NCBI GenBank assembly: GCA_030065975.1
Contig: JASJCN010000010.1
Location: 1 to 63,196 of the forward strand
Origin: Myxococcota bacterium
GTDB taxonomy: Bacteria; Myxococcota_A; UBA9160; UBA6930
DNA: 63,196 nt
Direction: 5' to 3'
The notes under the pieces are model-generated. The model did no database searches and was not told the origin of the DNA. It saw only the letters and a list, made by a program, of their open reading frames with translations. Position 1 is the stretch's first letter. Each line of letters opens with the position of its first letter. A program made the position numbers and the translations under genes. Positions 51,951 to 60,205 of the stretch are shown one piece after another.

Positions 51951-53489
51951 ATGCGTCTCTCCTCCCGTCTCGCCGACCTCGTCCTCTCGGACGACCGGGG
52001 CGAGGACGTGCGTCTCGGCGACCTGTGGCGCGAGCGGGCCGCGGTGCTCGTCTTCGTTCGCCACTTCGGCTGACTCTTCTGCCGCGAGCAGGTCGCCCAG
52101 TTGGGCGACGCACAGGACGAGATCGAGGCCGCCGGAGGCGACCTCGTGGTGATCGGGAACGGCGCCGCGCACTTCGCGAAGGCCTTCCGAGAGGACCTCG
52201 ACTTCCGCGGGACGCTGCTGGTCGACCCCGAGCTACGCGCCTATCGCGTGGCGGGTCTGCGACGCGGTCGGGTCGAGGTCCTGTCGCCGCGGCTCGGCTG
52301 GAACGCCCTGCGAGCCCTGGGCAAGGGACACCGGCAGGGCGCGATCGAGGGCGACCCGTGGCAGCTCGGGGGGGCCCTGGTGATCCGGCCGGGCGGCGAC
52401 CTCGCCTTCCGGCACGTGAGCACCGTGGCCGGGGATCACGCCGACCCCGAGGAGCTGATCGCCGCACTCGAGCCCGGCCTCGTGCCGTTGCCGGAGGGGG
52501 AGGGCGGGAGCGCTCTCGCCAGCGTGGCCCGGCCCCTCGGTCGCCTGGTCGATCCCCTGGTCCCGCTGTCCTTCTCGCGGCCCGGCTACGCGATCCGCGC
52601 GGCAGGCTTCGACCCCGACGATCTCGTCGTCGACCTGGGGGAGCAGCGCTGGCTCGTGACCGGCGCGAACTCCGGGATCGGCTTCGAGACGGCTCTGGCC
52701 CTCGCCGACCTCGGTGCCGAGGTCGAGCTCCTGTGCCGCAACCCCGAGCGCGGCGCCGAGGCCGCCGAGCGGATCGCGGACTCCACGGGAAACCGCCGGG
52801 TCCGGGCCCACGTGCTCGACGTCTCGAGCCTCGCCGACGTGGCCCAGGTCGCCGAGCAGCTGATCGATCGACCCGTCGACGGGATCGTCCACAACGCCGG
52901 GGTGCTTCCCGACGATCTGATCGAGAGTGCGGACGGCCTCGAGCTGACCTGGGCGACCCACGTAGCGGGCCCCCATCTGCTGACGCGGCTGCTGCGCCCC
53001 GCGCTCGAGGCGGCGCCGGCCGCGCGCGTGATCTTCGTCTCTTCCGGCGGGATGTACACCCGCGGCCTCGAGACCCGCGACCCCGACTGGCAGCGACGCC
53101 GCTACGACGGCGTGCTGGCCTACGCCGAGACCAAGCGCGCCCAGGTGGTGCTCGCGGAGCTCTGGGCGGAGGCGTTCGCCGAGACCGGGGTCACGTGCAA
53201 CTCCATGCATCCGGGCTGGGCGGAGACCCCGAGCGTCGAGAGCTCGCTGCCCCGCTTCCATCGCGTGACGAAGCCCTTCCTGCGGACACCGGCGGAAGGC
53301 GCCGACACGGTGGTGTGGCTCGCGGCAAGCCCGGCGGCGGCCGGGGAGACCGGCCGCTTCTTCTTCGACCGCCGGGCGGTCGGGACCCACTGGCTGCTCG
53401 GCACCCGCGAGAGCGCGAGCGAGCGGGCCTGGCTCTGGGAGCGCTGCGAGAAGCTCGCCGCGCCTTTCGTGGTGGTCCCCTCGGACTGA
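51951..53489 (+). CDS. Selenocysteine peroxiredoxin-like/SDR fusion protein
   Basis: This is a 512-residue protein read through TGA at 52071-52073 (codon 41). The N-terminal half (1-180) is an AhpC/TSA_2 (PRXL2/AAED1-like) thioredoxin fold. Its active site reads V-R-H-F-G-U-L-F-C-R-E, a UxxC motif in place of CxxC. The C-terminal half (about 230-512) is a short-chain dehydrogenase with T-G-A-N-S-G-I-G (237-244), H-N-A-G-V, the Ser in F-V-S-S-G-G and Y-A-E-T-K. A SECIS-like hairpin follows the TGA. The fusion suggests that NAD(P)H-linked reduction is coupled to selenol redox chemistry. A conventional gene call would begin at 52101 and miss the active site. Confidence 0.88.
52092..52109 (+). 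promoter_or_regulatory. SECIS-like hairpin for the PRX-like/SDR gene
   Basis: GTCGCCC pairs with GGGCGAC around loop AGTT. The stem starts 18 nt after the TGA, and G is the second loop base. The geometry fits a bacterial SECIS element. Confidence 0.75.
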
Positions 53490-53496
53490 GGCCCGG

Positions 53497-54828
53497 CTAC
53501 GCGCGGGCCGAGCGCCGGCTCCGCAAGAGCCAGCCCTGGACGCGCGACCGGAGCTGGCTCGACTTGATCGGCCCGCTCAGGAAGTCGTGTGCGCCGGCGG
53601 CGAAGGCGCGCTCGGACGTGGCCGCCCGGGTCGGCTCGTGGGCGAGCACCAGCACGGACGCGCACGGGAGGGCCTCGCGAAGGGAGCGGCAGGCATCGGC
53701 CGCCGCCGGCTCGGAGCCGCGGCCGTCGAGCAGCACCAGGTCGGGCGGGGCGGCTCCGCCGCGCGTCGCCTCCTCCTCTCCGTGGGCGACCCGCAAGCGG
53801 ATGCCCTCGGGCTCGAGGGCCTCGGCCACGAGGTCGGCCGTCTCGCGATCGGCGTCGACCAGCAGGACGCACGGCGTCCGGGCCGACGCGTCGCCCGGGG
53901 GAGAGAGGCGCGCGTCGGGGGCCGTCGGCTGGTGTTGCGAGCCGGATCCTCGCAGCTCGAGCTCGCGGCCTTCGGCGGCGGCGAAGACGTCGAGGTCCGA
54001 GCCGACCCGGTCGACGCGCTTCCGGGCCCGCTCCTCGAGCTCGCGGATCGCGTCGTCGTTGCGGGTCGGGTCGTGGGAGAAGAGCGCGAGCCGGCGCGCA
54101 CCGGCGGCGAGCCCGTAGTCGACGGCCTGCTCCACCGGCGTGTGGCCCCAGCCGGCCTTCTCGGGGAACTCGGCCAGGGTGTACTGGGCATCGTGCACCA
54201 CGAGGTCGGCGTCGCGTAGGAATGCCACGTGACGCCGATCCTCGGCGTGGGCGGGCGCACTCCCCGGCGCGACGTCCGGGTCGAAGGCGGCGTGCGGCTC
54301 GTGGTCGGCGGCGTACACGAAGACGGCGCCGTCCACCTCGAGCCGATAGCCGAGGGTGAGCGCCGTGTGCTTCAGCAGCTGGGTCGTCACGCGGATGCTC
54401 CCGAGCTGGAGCGAGCCCTCCTGCAGATCCTCGAAACGCGGCGAGCTGGCGAGGCTCTGCAGCACCACGGGATGGTGTTCGTACGACATCTGCCCCGACA
54501 GCGAACGCTCGGTCTGATGGCGACGAGCGCCCGGAGCGCGGACGGTCCAGTGCTGGCCGGGCTCGAAGAGCGGGCTGAAGAAGGGGAAGCCCTGGATGTG
54601 ATCCCAGTGGGTGTGGCTCACCAGCAGGTGGGAGCGCGCCTCGGGTCCCGATTCCGGGGCCGAGCCCAGGGCCGCGGCCAGGGCGTGGGCGCCGGTGCCG
54701 CAGTCGATCACGACGCGAGTGCCGTCGTCGGCCACCACCTCGAGACACGAGGTGTTGCCGCCATAACGCACCGTCTCCGGTCCGGGCTTCGGAATCGAGC
54801 CGCGCGTACCCCAGAATCGAACCCGCAA
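53497..54828 (-). CDS. Metallo-beta-lactamase-fold hydrolase fused to a receiver-like domain
   Basis: This is a 443-residue protein. The N-terminus R-F-W-G-T-R-G-S-I-P and S-H-T-H-W-D-H (H72, H74, D76, H77) are of the MBL-fold family that includes cyclic-nucleotide-phosphodiesterase-like hydrolases; further metal ligands lie near D-A-D-L-V-V-H-D-A-Q-Y and F-S-H-D. After an Arg/Pro-rich linker (about 290-320) comes a receiver-like domain. It has a phospho-acceptor-type D (L-V-L-L-D-G-R-G) and K (S-G-P-I-K), but only part of the acidic pocket (L-L-V-D-A-D) and Ala at the switch Thr position. It could hydrolyse a cyclic nucleotide made by the nearby cyclase; this is inference. Confidence 0.87.
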   Translation of the reverse strand: MRVRFWGTRGSIPKPGPETVRYGGNTSCLEVVADDGTRVVIDCGTGAHALAAALGSAPESGPEARSHLLVSHTHWDHIQGFPFFSPLFEPGQHWTVRAPGARRHQTERSLSGQMSYEHHPVVLQSLASSPRFEDLQEGSLQLGSIRVTTQLLKHTALTLGYRLEVDGAVFVYAADHEPHAAFDPDVAPGSAPAHAEDRRHVAFLRDADLVVHDAQYTLAEFPEKAGWGHTPVEQAVDYGLAAGARRLALFSHDPTRNDDAIRELEERARKRVDRVGSDLDVFAAAEGRELELRGSGSQHQPTAPDARLSPPGDASARTPCVLLVDADRETADLVAEALEPEGIRLRVAHGEEEATRGGAAPPDLVLLDGRGSEPAAADACRSLREALPCASVLVLAHEPTRAATSERAFAAGAHDFLSGPIKSSQLRSRVQGWLLRSRRSARA

Positions 54829-54854
54829 GGACTGCTCCCGCGCCCCCCCAAAAC

Positions 54855-54884
54855 GGCGCTGACCGGCGCTGACTGGCGCTGACT
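54855..54884. repeat. 10-nt tandem repeat, three copies
   Basis: GGCGCTGACC, GGCGCTGACT and GGCGCTGACT follow each other directly, 26 nt upstream of the MBL/receiver gene start. Confidence 0.85.
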
Positions 54885-55045
54885 CCTATGGGATCGCCTC
54901 CCCCGGCCGGCAGGATGTGAGGAGCCTCACACTCCGGGTCGATCGGCAGAAAAACGGCTCCCGCGCGCAACTCGGGCTCTTCCCTGCGCGTAGCGGGCCA
55001 CATCGGTGCGTGAATCGACACTCACTCTGGAGGCTTCTCGTCCGC

Positions 55046-55077
55046 CATGACGCGACGCGTCTGGGTCATGACGCGAC
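55046..55077. promoter_or_regulatory. Direct repeats, 21-bp spacing
   Basis: CATGACGCGAC occurs at 55046-55056 and 55067-55077. The 21-bp centre spacing equals two helical turns, a typical arrangement for activator sites bound on one DNA face. It lies 100 bp upstream of the di-haem gene start. Confidence 0.45.
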
Positions 55078-55176
55078 TTGCCTTACCGTGTGGACGGTTA
55101 CGTTCCGTGGTAGTTTGCCCGAGGCTCTCCCGACCGATCGTCCGATCGGCGCGGCCAGACCAGAAGGAGCTCTCCT

Positions 55177-58100
55177 TTGCCCGGCTTCCCGACCCTCCCG
55201 GTGCGCGCCCTGTTCTTCGCGCTGCTGATCTCGGCCTCTGCCCAGGCCCAGACGCCCTCGTTCATCACGTTCGAGACGGGGCCCGTCCGCCCCATCGGCG
55301 TCTCCGAGGACGGCAATCGCGTCTTCGTCGTGAACACGCCCGACGCCCGACTCGAGGTGTTCGCCGCCGATGCCGTGGGGCTGACCCACACCGCCTCGAT
55401 CCCCGTCGGCCTCGAGCCCGACGCGCTCGCGGTGCGCGGAAACGACGAAGTGTGGGTCGTGAACCACCTGTCGGACTCGGTGAGCATCGTCGACGTGACC
55501 CTGGGCCGGGTGAAGAAGACCCTGCTCGTGGGCGACGAGCCCCGCGACATCGTCTTCGCGAACGACCGCGCCTTCATCACCACCGCCCACCGCGGACAGC
55601 ACCGCACCGACGCCTCGGTCGCCGGGGTCCCCGGTGTCGGCGATCCGCAGCTCACGACGCCCGGCGTCGGTCGCGCCGACGTCTGGGTCTTCGACGCGGA
55701 CGCGCCCGGCGACTCCCTGGGCGGCGATCCCGTAGCGGTCCTGACCCTCTTCGCCGACACACCCCGAGCCCTGGCCGTGAGCCCCGACGGCGGAACCGTC
55801 TACGCCGCGGCCTTCCACAGCGGCAACCAGACGACCGTGATCTCCGAGGGGCTCGTCTGCAACGGCTTCGACCCCGCGACCCCCTGCCAGATCGGGCCGA
55901 CCCCGGTGCCCGGCGGCAACCCCGGCCCGGCGACCAACCACGAGGGCGTCCCCGCTCCCGAGGTCGGCATCATCGTCCGGCTGAACCCCGCCACCGGCAA
56001 GTGGGAGGACGAGCTCGGCCGCGACTGGAGCGCCGCCGTTCGCTTCGACCTCCCGGACAAGGACGTCTTCGCCATCGATGCGGAGACCCTGCAGACCACC
56101 GAGGAGATCTCCGGCGTCGGCACCATCCTCTTCAACATGGTGGCCAACCCGCGCACCGGCGCGATCTACGTGTCCAACACCGAGGCGCGCAACGAGGTGC
56201 GCTTCGAGGGCCCGGGCGAGTTCTTCGACTCGACGGTCCAGGGCCGCCTGCACGAGTCGCGCATCACGGTGATCAAGGACGGCCAGGTCCTGCCCCGGCA
56301 TCTGAACAAGCACATCGACTACGACGTGCGCCCGGCGCCCCCGGGCACGAAGGACCACAGCCTCGCCACGCCCCTCGACATGGTGATCGACAAGGGCGGA
56401 CGCTTCCTCTACGTGGCCGCGTTCGGCTCGTCCAAGATCGGCGTCTACCGCACCAGCCGCCTCGAGAACGACAGCTTCGATCCCGAGACGGCCAGCGCCC
56501 GGCACATCGACGTCTCCGGTGGCGGCCCGAGCGGCCTGGTGATCGACGATGCCCGCCGGCGCCTCTACGTGGCGACGCGCTTCGACAACGGCGTCTCCGT
56601 GGTGGACCTGCGCAGCCTGCGCGAGGTCGACCACGTGTCCCTCCACAACCCGGAGCCCGACTCCGTGGTCGCGGGCCGCCCCGTCCTCTACGACGCCTTC
56701 AACACCTCGAGCAACGGCGAGGCCTCGTGCTCCTCGTGCCACGTGTTCGGCGACCTCGACTCCCTGGCCTGGGATCTCGGCGACCCGGACGGCGGCGTGG
56801 GCCGGAACCCGATGGTCGTGAACCTGGACACCGCCGTCTTCCTGGCCCGCGATCTCTTCGACGCCGACTTCTTCAGCGGGCTGAACGGCGAGGGCAACCT
56901 CGACGACTTCAGCCCGATGAAGGGGCCGATGACGACCCAGACCTTCCGCGGAATGGTCAACTCGGGCCACATGCACTGGCGGGGCGACCGCGCCGACGGC
57001 TTCTTCGGCTTCGACGCCGGCAACACCAACGACTCGGAGCTCTCCTTCAAGAACTTCATCGTGGCGTTCCCGGGCCTGCTCGGCTCCGAGCGCAGCGTGA
57101 ACGATGCGGATCTGCAGCAGGACATGCAGGCATTCACGGACTTCACCCTCCAGATCGCCCTGCCGCCGAACCCGATCCGGAACCTCGACAACTCCGACAC
57201 GCCGGCCCAGGCCCGCGGACGCGACTTCTTCTTCGGCGGCCCGGACGGCACCCAGCTCTCGGACGGCCTCCCGCTGATCCCCGGGGCCACGGGCTTCACC
57301 TGCAACGGCTGCCACGACCTCGATCCGTCGAAGGGCTTCTTCGGGACGGGTGGCGACTCGAGCTTCGAGTTCGAGGAGCAGACCATGAAGGTCCCGCACA
57401 TGCGCAACCTCTATCAGAAGGTCGGCATGTTCGGGATGGCGCCCGTGCCCAACTTCTTCCTCTTCGGTGACAACGGCCACCAGGGCGACCAGATCCGCGG
57501 CTTCGGCTTCCTGCACGACGGCAGCTCGGACACCCTGTTCCGCTTCTTCCGCTCGATCGTGTTCGATCCGGACACCTTCAGCATCCCGGAGTTCGGCATC
57601 GTGGGTGGCGGCTTCACCGGCGGCAACCCGCAGCGGCGCGACATGGAGGCCTTCGCCCTGGCGTTCCCCTCGGATCTGGCACCCATCGTGGGCCAGCAGG
57701 TCACCCTGACCGCGACCTCCGGGGCCGACGTCGACGCCCGCGTCCAGCTCCTGATGGAGCGCGCCGAGGCGCCCTTCACCTCGAAGTTCCTGGGCGGGGA
57801 CGTGACCGAGTGCGACCTGATCGCCAAGACCAGCCTCCTCGGCGCCCCGCGCGGCTACTTCTATACCGGGGCCGGCACGTTCCTGGCCGACGACGGCAGC
57901 ACGCTCTCCGACGCGGAGCTGCGCGCGATCGCCGACACCAACGACGTGACCTACACCTGCATGCCGCCCGGATCGGGCATGCGCGCCGGGGTGGACCGGG
58001 ACGAGGACGACGTGCTCGACGGCCTCGACAACTGCCCGGCCGTGGCCAACGCCGGCCAGGCCGACGGCGACGTCGACGGCCTGGGCGACGCGTGCGATGA

Positions 58101-58221
58101 CGCCAACGCCCTCGTGCTCGTGGCCAGCAGCGGCACGGGCGCTTGCGGTCTGGGCTTCGAGGCCGTGCTTCCGCTGGCCGCAGCCTTCTGGATGCGCCGC
58201 CGCCGGACGCTTCGCGCCTAA
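55177..58221 (+). CDS. Secreted di-haem beta-propeller protein with C-terminal sorting tail
   Basis: This is a 1014-residue protein from TTG with AAGGAG 7 nt upstream. It has a signal peptide (A-L-F-F-A-L-L-I-S-A-S-A-Q-A). Residues about 30-480 are YVTN/NHL-like beta-propeller repeats (V-S-P-D-G-G-T-V-Y and similar). Two haem-binding motifs follow, C-S-S-C-H (about 515) and C-N-G-C-H (about 710), in a cytochrome-c-peroxidase/MauG-like context. Near the end is a calcium-binding thrombospondin-3-like loop (D-R-D-E-D-D-V-L-D-G-L-D-N-C). The tail G-A-C-G-L-G-F-E, hydrophobic helix and R-R-R-R resembles Myxococcales GC-TM-RRR or MYXO-CTERM sorting signals. It is likely surface-exposed and redox-active. 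Confidence 0.9.
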   Translation: MPGFPTLPVRALFFALLISASAQAQTPSFITFETGPVRPIGVSEDGNRVFVVNTPDARLEVFAADAVGLTHTASIPVGLEPDALAVRGNDEVWVVNHLSDSVSIVDVTLGRVKKTLLVGDEPRDIVFANDRAFITTAHRGQHRTDASVAGVPGVGDPQLTTPGVGRADVWVFDADAPGDSLGGDPVAVLTLFADTPRALAVSPDGGTVYAAAFHSGNQTTVISEGLVCNGFDPATPCQIGPTPVPGGNPGPATNHEGVPAPEVGIIVRLNPATGKWEDELGRDWSAAVRFDLPDKDVFAIDAETLQTTEEISGVGTILFNMVANPRTGAIYVSNTEARNEVRFEGPGEFFDSTVQGRLHESRITVIKDGQVLPRHLNKHIDYDVRPAPPGTKDHSLATPLDMVIDKGGRFLYVAAFGSSKIGVYRTSRLENDSFDPETASARHIDVSGGGPSGLVIDDARRRLYVATRFDNGVSVVDLRSLREVDHVSLHNPEPDSVVAGRPVLYDAFNTSSNGEASCSSCHVFGDLDSLAWDLGDPDGGVGRNPMVVNLDTAVFLARDLFDADFFSGLNGEGNLDDFSPMKGPMTTQTFRGMVNSGHMHWRGDRADGFFGFDAGNTNDSELSFKNFIVAFPGLLGSERSVNDADLQQDMQAFTDFTLQIALPPNPIRNLDNSDTPAQARGRDFFFGGPDGTQLSDGLPLIPGATGFTCNGCHDLDPSKGFFGTGGDSSFEFEEQTMKVPHMRNLYQKVGMFGMAPVPNFFLFGDNGHQGDQIRGFGFLHDGSSDTLFRFFRSIVFDPDTFSIPEFGIVGGGFTGGNPQRRDMEAFALAFPSDLAPIVGQQVTLTATSGADVDARVQLLMERAEAPFTSKFLGGDVTECDLIAKTSLLGAPRGYFYTGAGTFLADDGSTLSDAELRAIADTNDVTYTCMPPGSGMRAGVDRDEDDVLDGLDNCPAVANAGQADGDVDGLGDACDDANALVLVASSGTGACGLGFEAVLPLAAAFWMRRRRTLRA

Positions 58222-58244
58222 CGCTCGCCGACCCGACGAAACAG

Positions 58245-58274
58245 GGCGGGCGGGCCCATGCGGCCCCGCCCGCC
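58245..58274. terminator. Bidirectional terminator hairpin
   Basis: GGCGGGCGGG pairs with CCCGCCCGCC across a 10-nt loop, lying between the di-haem gene stop and the convergent peroxiredoxin stop. It is followed by a weak T-containing stretch. Confidence 0.6.
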
Positions 58275-58294
58275 ATTCGCTCTGTCGTTCGCCG

Positions 58295-58879
58295 CTACTC
58301 GCTCGGCGGGGGCGGAGCCGCGGAGCCGGCTCGCGGGAACGCCAGCTCGTCGAGCTTGTCGGCGATGTCCTGGCCCGCCGTCGAGACGTCGACGGCCTTG
58401 TCCACGTGGCGGACGATGCCGTCGGAGTCGACGTAGAAGGTCCATCGCTTCGCGAAGAAGCCGCCGAATCCCGCGACGCCGTAGGCCTTGGCGGCCTCGG
58501 CCTCGGGGTCGGAGAGGAGCACGTGCTTGGCTTCCAGGGACTCGGCGAAGTCGCGGTTCTTTTCGACGTCGTCGAGGCTCACCATGTAGACGGCGACGTC
58601 GAAGGCCTGAAGGGCTTCGGCGCTGTCACGCAGCGCCTCGAGCTCCTGCGTTCAGCCAGGCGTGAAGGCCTTGGGGAACCAGGCCAGCACCACGCCCCGC
58701 TTGCCCAGGTGGTCGGAGAGGGCGTGGGTGCGGCCGTCCGAGCCGGCCAGTGAGAAGGCGGGCGCCTTGTCGCCCACCTCGGGCGCTGCCTGCGCGCCGA
58801 GGGGCACGGCGAGGAGCAGCGCGGCCAGGGATCCGCCCAGGAATCCGGCCAGGGCCGGCAAGCGTCGTGTGCGCGTCAT
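58295..58879 (-). CDS. Periplasmic selenocysteine peroxiredoxin (Bcp-like)
   Basis: This is a 194-residue protein read through TGA at 58654-58652 (codon 76). The N-terminus is a signal peptide (A-L-L-L-A-V-P-L-G-A-Q-A). Then come V-G-D-K-A-P-A-F-S-L and the active site F-P-K-A-F-T-P-G-U-T-Q-E-L. Ordinary peroxiredoxins have P-G-C-T here, so Sec replaces the peroxidatic cysteine. The rest (V-Y-M-V-S-L-D, L-L-S-D-P, F-Y-V-D-S-D-G-I-V-R) is standard Prx fold. No resolving cysteine is visible, so it is probably a 1-Sec enzyme using an outside reductant. A SECIS-like hairpin follows the TGA. It lies 31 nt after the acyltransferase gene. Confidence 0.9.
58619..58637 (-). promoter_or_regulatory. SECIS-like hairpin for the peroxiredoxin gene
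   Basis: On the minus strand, GGCGCTG pairs with CAGCGCC around loop CGTGA. The stem starts 14 nt after the TGA, and G is the second loop base, as in bacterial SECIS elements. Confidence 0.75.
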
Positions 58880-58910
58880 GGCTCTAGGCTAGCCCCGGCG
58901 CCGACCGGGG

Positions 58911-59654
58911 CTACTCGACGGCCGCCGGGCCCTTGTTTCCGATGTTGGCCGCGATCAGCGTCCGGGTCCGGTCCGCCAGCGACTCCGGCGTTTCGTCCTG
59001 GAAGGACGCGTAGGGCATCGGCTCGAGCACGGTGATGGTCACGGGGTGTCGGCCGCGCAGCACGAGCCCCTTCTTGGGCAGCGCGTGGGAGGTGCCCTCC
59101 ACGACGACGGGCAGGATCGGCGCCTTGGCCTCCAGAGCGACCTGGAAGGCGCCGGGCTTGAAGGGGCGCATCTCGCCCGTGTCCGAGCGGGTGCCCTCCG
59201 GGAACATGAAGATCGAGCTGCCTGCGGCGATCGCCTCGCGACACAGGCCGAGCATCTCGATCACGCTCTCGCGGTCGCCGCGCTTGAGCGGGATGTAGCG
59301 GTTCAGGCGCATGTTCCAGCCGATGAAGGGGATCGAGAAGTTCTCGATCTTCGAGACCCACTTGAAGTGGATGAAGAGCCGGAAGAGCACCACGATGTCG
59401 AGCATCGACAGGTGGTTGGCCACGATCACGTAGGCCTCGTTCGGGTCGACGCGCTCCCGCCCCACGACGCGCGTCGGCCACACGGGGCTGCCCCAGCTGA
59501 AGATGGCGGCCCAGAAGCACGTGAAGCGATGCAGCAGCCACAGCCGCCGGTCGAAGGGCCCGGTCACCAGCCGGATCACCGCGGCGATCGGGTAGAAGAG
59601 CACCGACACGCCGATGATGAGGGTCCAGATCATGCCCGACACGATCACGTTCAT
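58911..59654 (-). CDS. plsC: 1-acyl-glycerol-3-phosphate acyltransferase (PlsC-like)
   Basis: This is a 247-residue membrane-associated enzyme. An N-terminal hydrophobic region (about 8-30) precedes acyltransferase block I N-H-L-S-M-L-D (80-86), block II near R-Y-I-P-L-K-R, block III F-P-E-G-T-R-S (151-157) and block IV P-I-L-P-V-V-V. It transfers an acyl chain to lysophosphatidic acid in phospholipid synthesis. It probably heads a two-gene unit with the selenocysteine peroxiredoxin. Confidence 0.92.
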   Translation of the reverse strand: MNVIVSGMIWTLIIGVSVLFYPIAAVIRLVTGPFDRRLWLLHRFTCFWAAIFSWGSPVWPTRVVGRERVDPNEAYVIVANHLSMLDIVVLFRLFIHFKWVSKIENFSIPFIGWNMRLNRYIPLKRGDRESVIEMLGLCREAIAAGSSIFMFPEGTRSDTGEMRPFKPGAFQVALEAKAPILPVVVEGTSHALPKKGLVLRGRHPVTITVLEPMPYASFQDETPESLADRTRTLIAANIGNKGPAAVE

Positions 59655-59758
59655 GCGCCGGGATTGTAGGCGACCGCGCCGCCGGGGGAGAGCCTCGGGC
59701 CGGGGACGATTCCGAGCCGCGGAGGGGACGGATCGGCCGGGCGGGATACACTTCCCCC

Positions 59759-60190
59759 ATGCACAACGTGATCGTCCTCGCCGCCGTCTCCGTCTTCTTC
59801 CTGCTCTCCTCGCCGGTTCTCGGGCAGGGCCTCGAGCCGATCCCGGCACCGGAGGGCGCCCGCGTCTACGTGATCGCGCCGACCGACGGCGCGACCGTCA
59901 AGAGCCCGGTCACCGTGCGCTTCGGCCTCGAGGGAATGGGCGTGGCGCCCGCGGGCGTCGACCACCCGAAGACGGGGCATCACCACCTGCTGATCGACGT
60001 GCCGCTTCCGCCCGCCGGCCTGCCGGTTCCAGCGGACGCGAACCACATCCACTTCGGCGGCGGACAGACGGAGACCACGGTGGAGCTCGCGCCGGGCAAG
60101 CACACCCTGCAGCTGATCCTCGGTGACTTCCGCCACGTTCCCCACGAGCCGCCGGTGGTGTCCGAGGTGGTGACGATCACCGTCGAGTAG
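59759..60190 (+). CDS. DUF4399 periplasmic protein
   Basis: This is a 143-residue protein with a signal peptide (V-F-F-L-L-S-S-P-V-L-G-Q). The mature domain has the DUF4399 hallmarks G-H-H-H-L-L-I-D, H-I-H-F-G-G-G-Q-T-E-T and L-I-L-G-D-F-R-H-V-P-H. The many histidines suggest metal binding. Function is unknown in this family. Divergent from plsC by about 100 bp. Confidence 0.88.
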   Translation: MHNVIVLAAVSVFFLLSSPVLGQGLEPIPAPEGARVYVIAPTDGATVKSPVTVRFGLEGMGVAPAGVDHPKTGHHHLLIDVPLPPAGLPVPADANHIHFGGGQTETTVELAPGKHTLQLILGDFRHVPHEPPVVSEVVTITVE

Positions 60191-60205
60191 AGGGGCCGCA
60201 GCGCT

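Larger units (their letters stand above)
54829..55176. other. Intergenic region upstream of the di-haem protein gene
   Basis: About 350 bp without a convincing gene. It contains three 10-nt copies of GGCGCTGAC(C/T) (54855-54884) next to the MBL start, two direct repeats of CATGACGCGAC 21 bp apart (55046 and 55067), and a small inverted repeat ACCGT-GTGG-ACGGT (55085-55098) followed by a T-richer stretch. The right half probably holds the promoter of the di-haem gene. Confidence 0.55.

Noticed and set aside
51951-52100. Treating the TGA at 52071 as a stop and the gene as a pseudogene or frameshift
   Set aside because: The frame is the same on both sides, the TGA sits exactly at the redox-cysteine position, and a SECIS-like hairpin follows. 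The other two cases behave the same way.
49005-52172. 1055-codon open frame antisense to the cupredoxin and cyclase genes
   Set aside because: The sense genes have intact domains and catalytic residues; the antisense product shows no domain.
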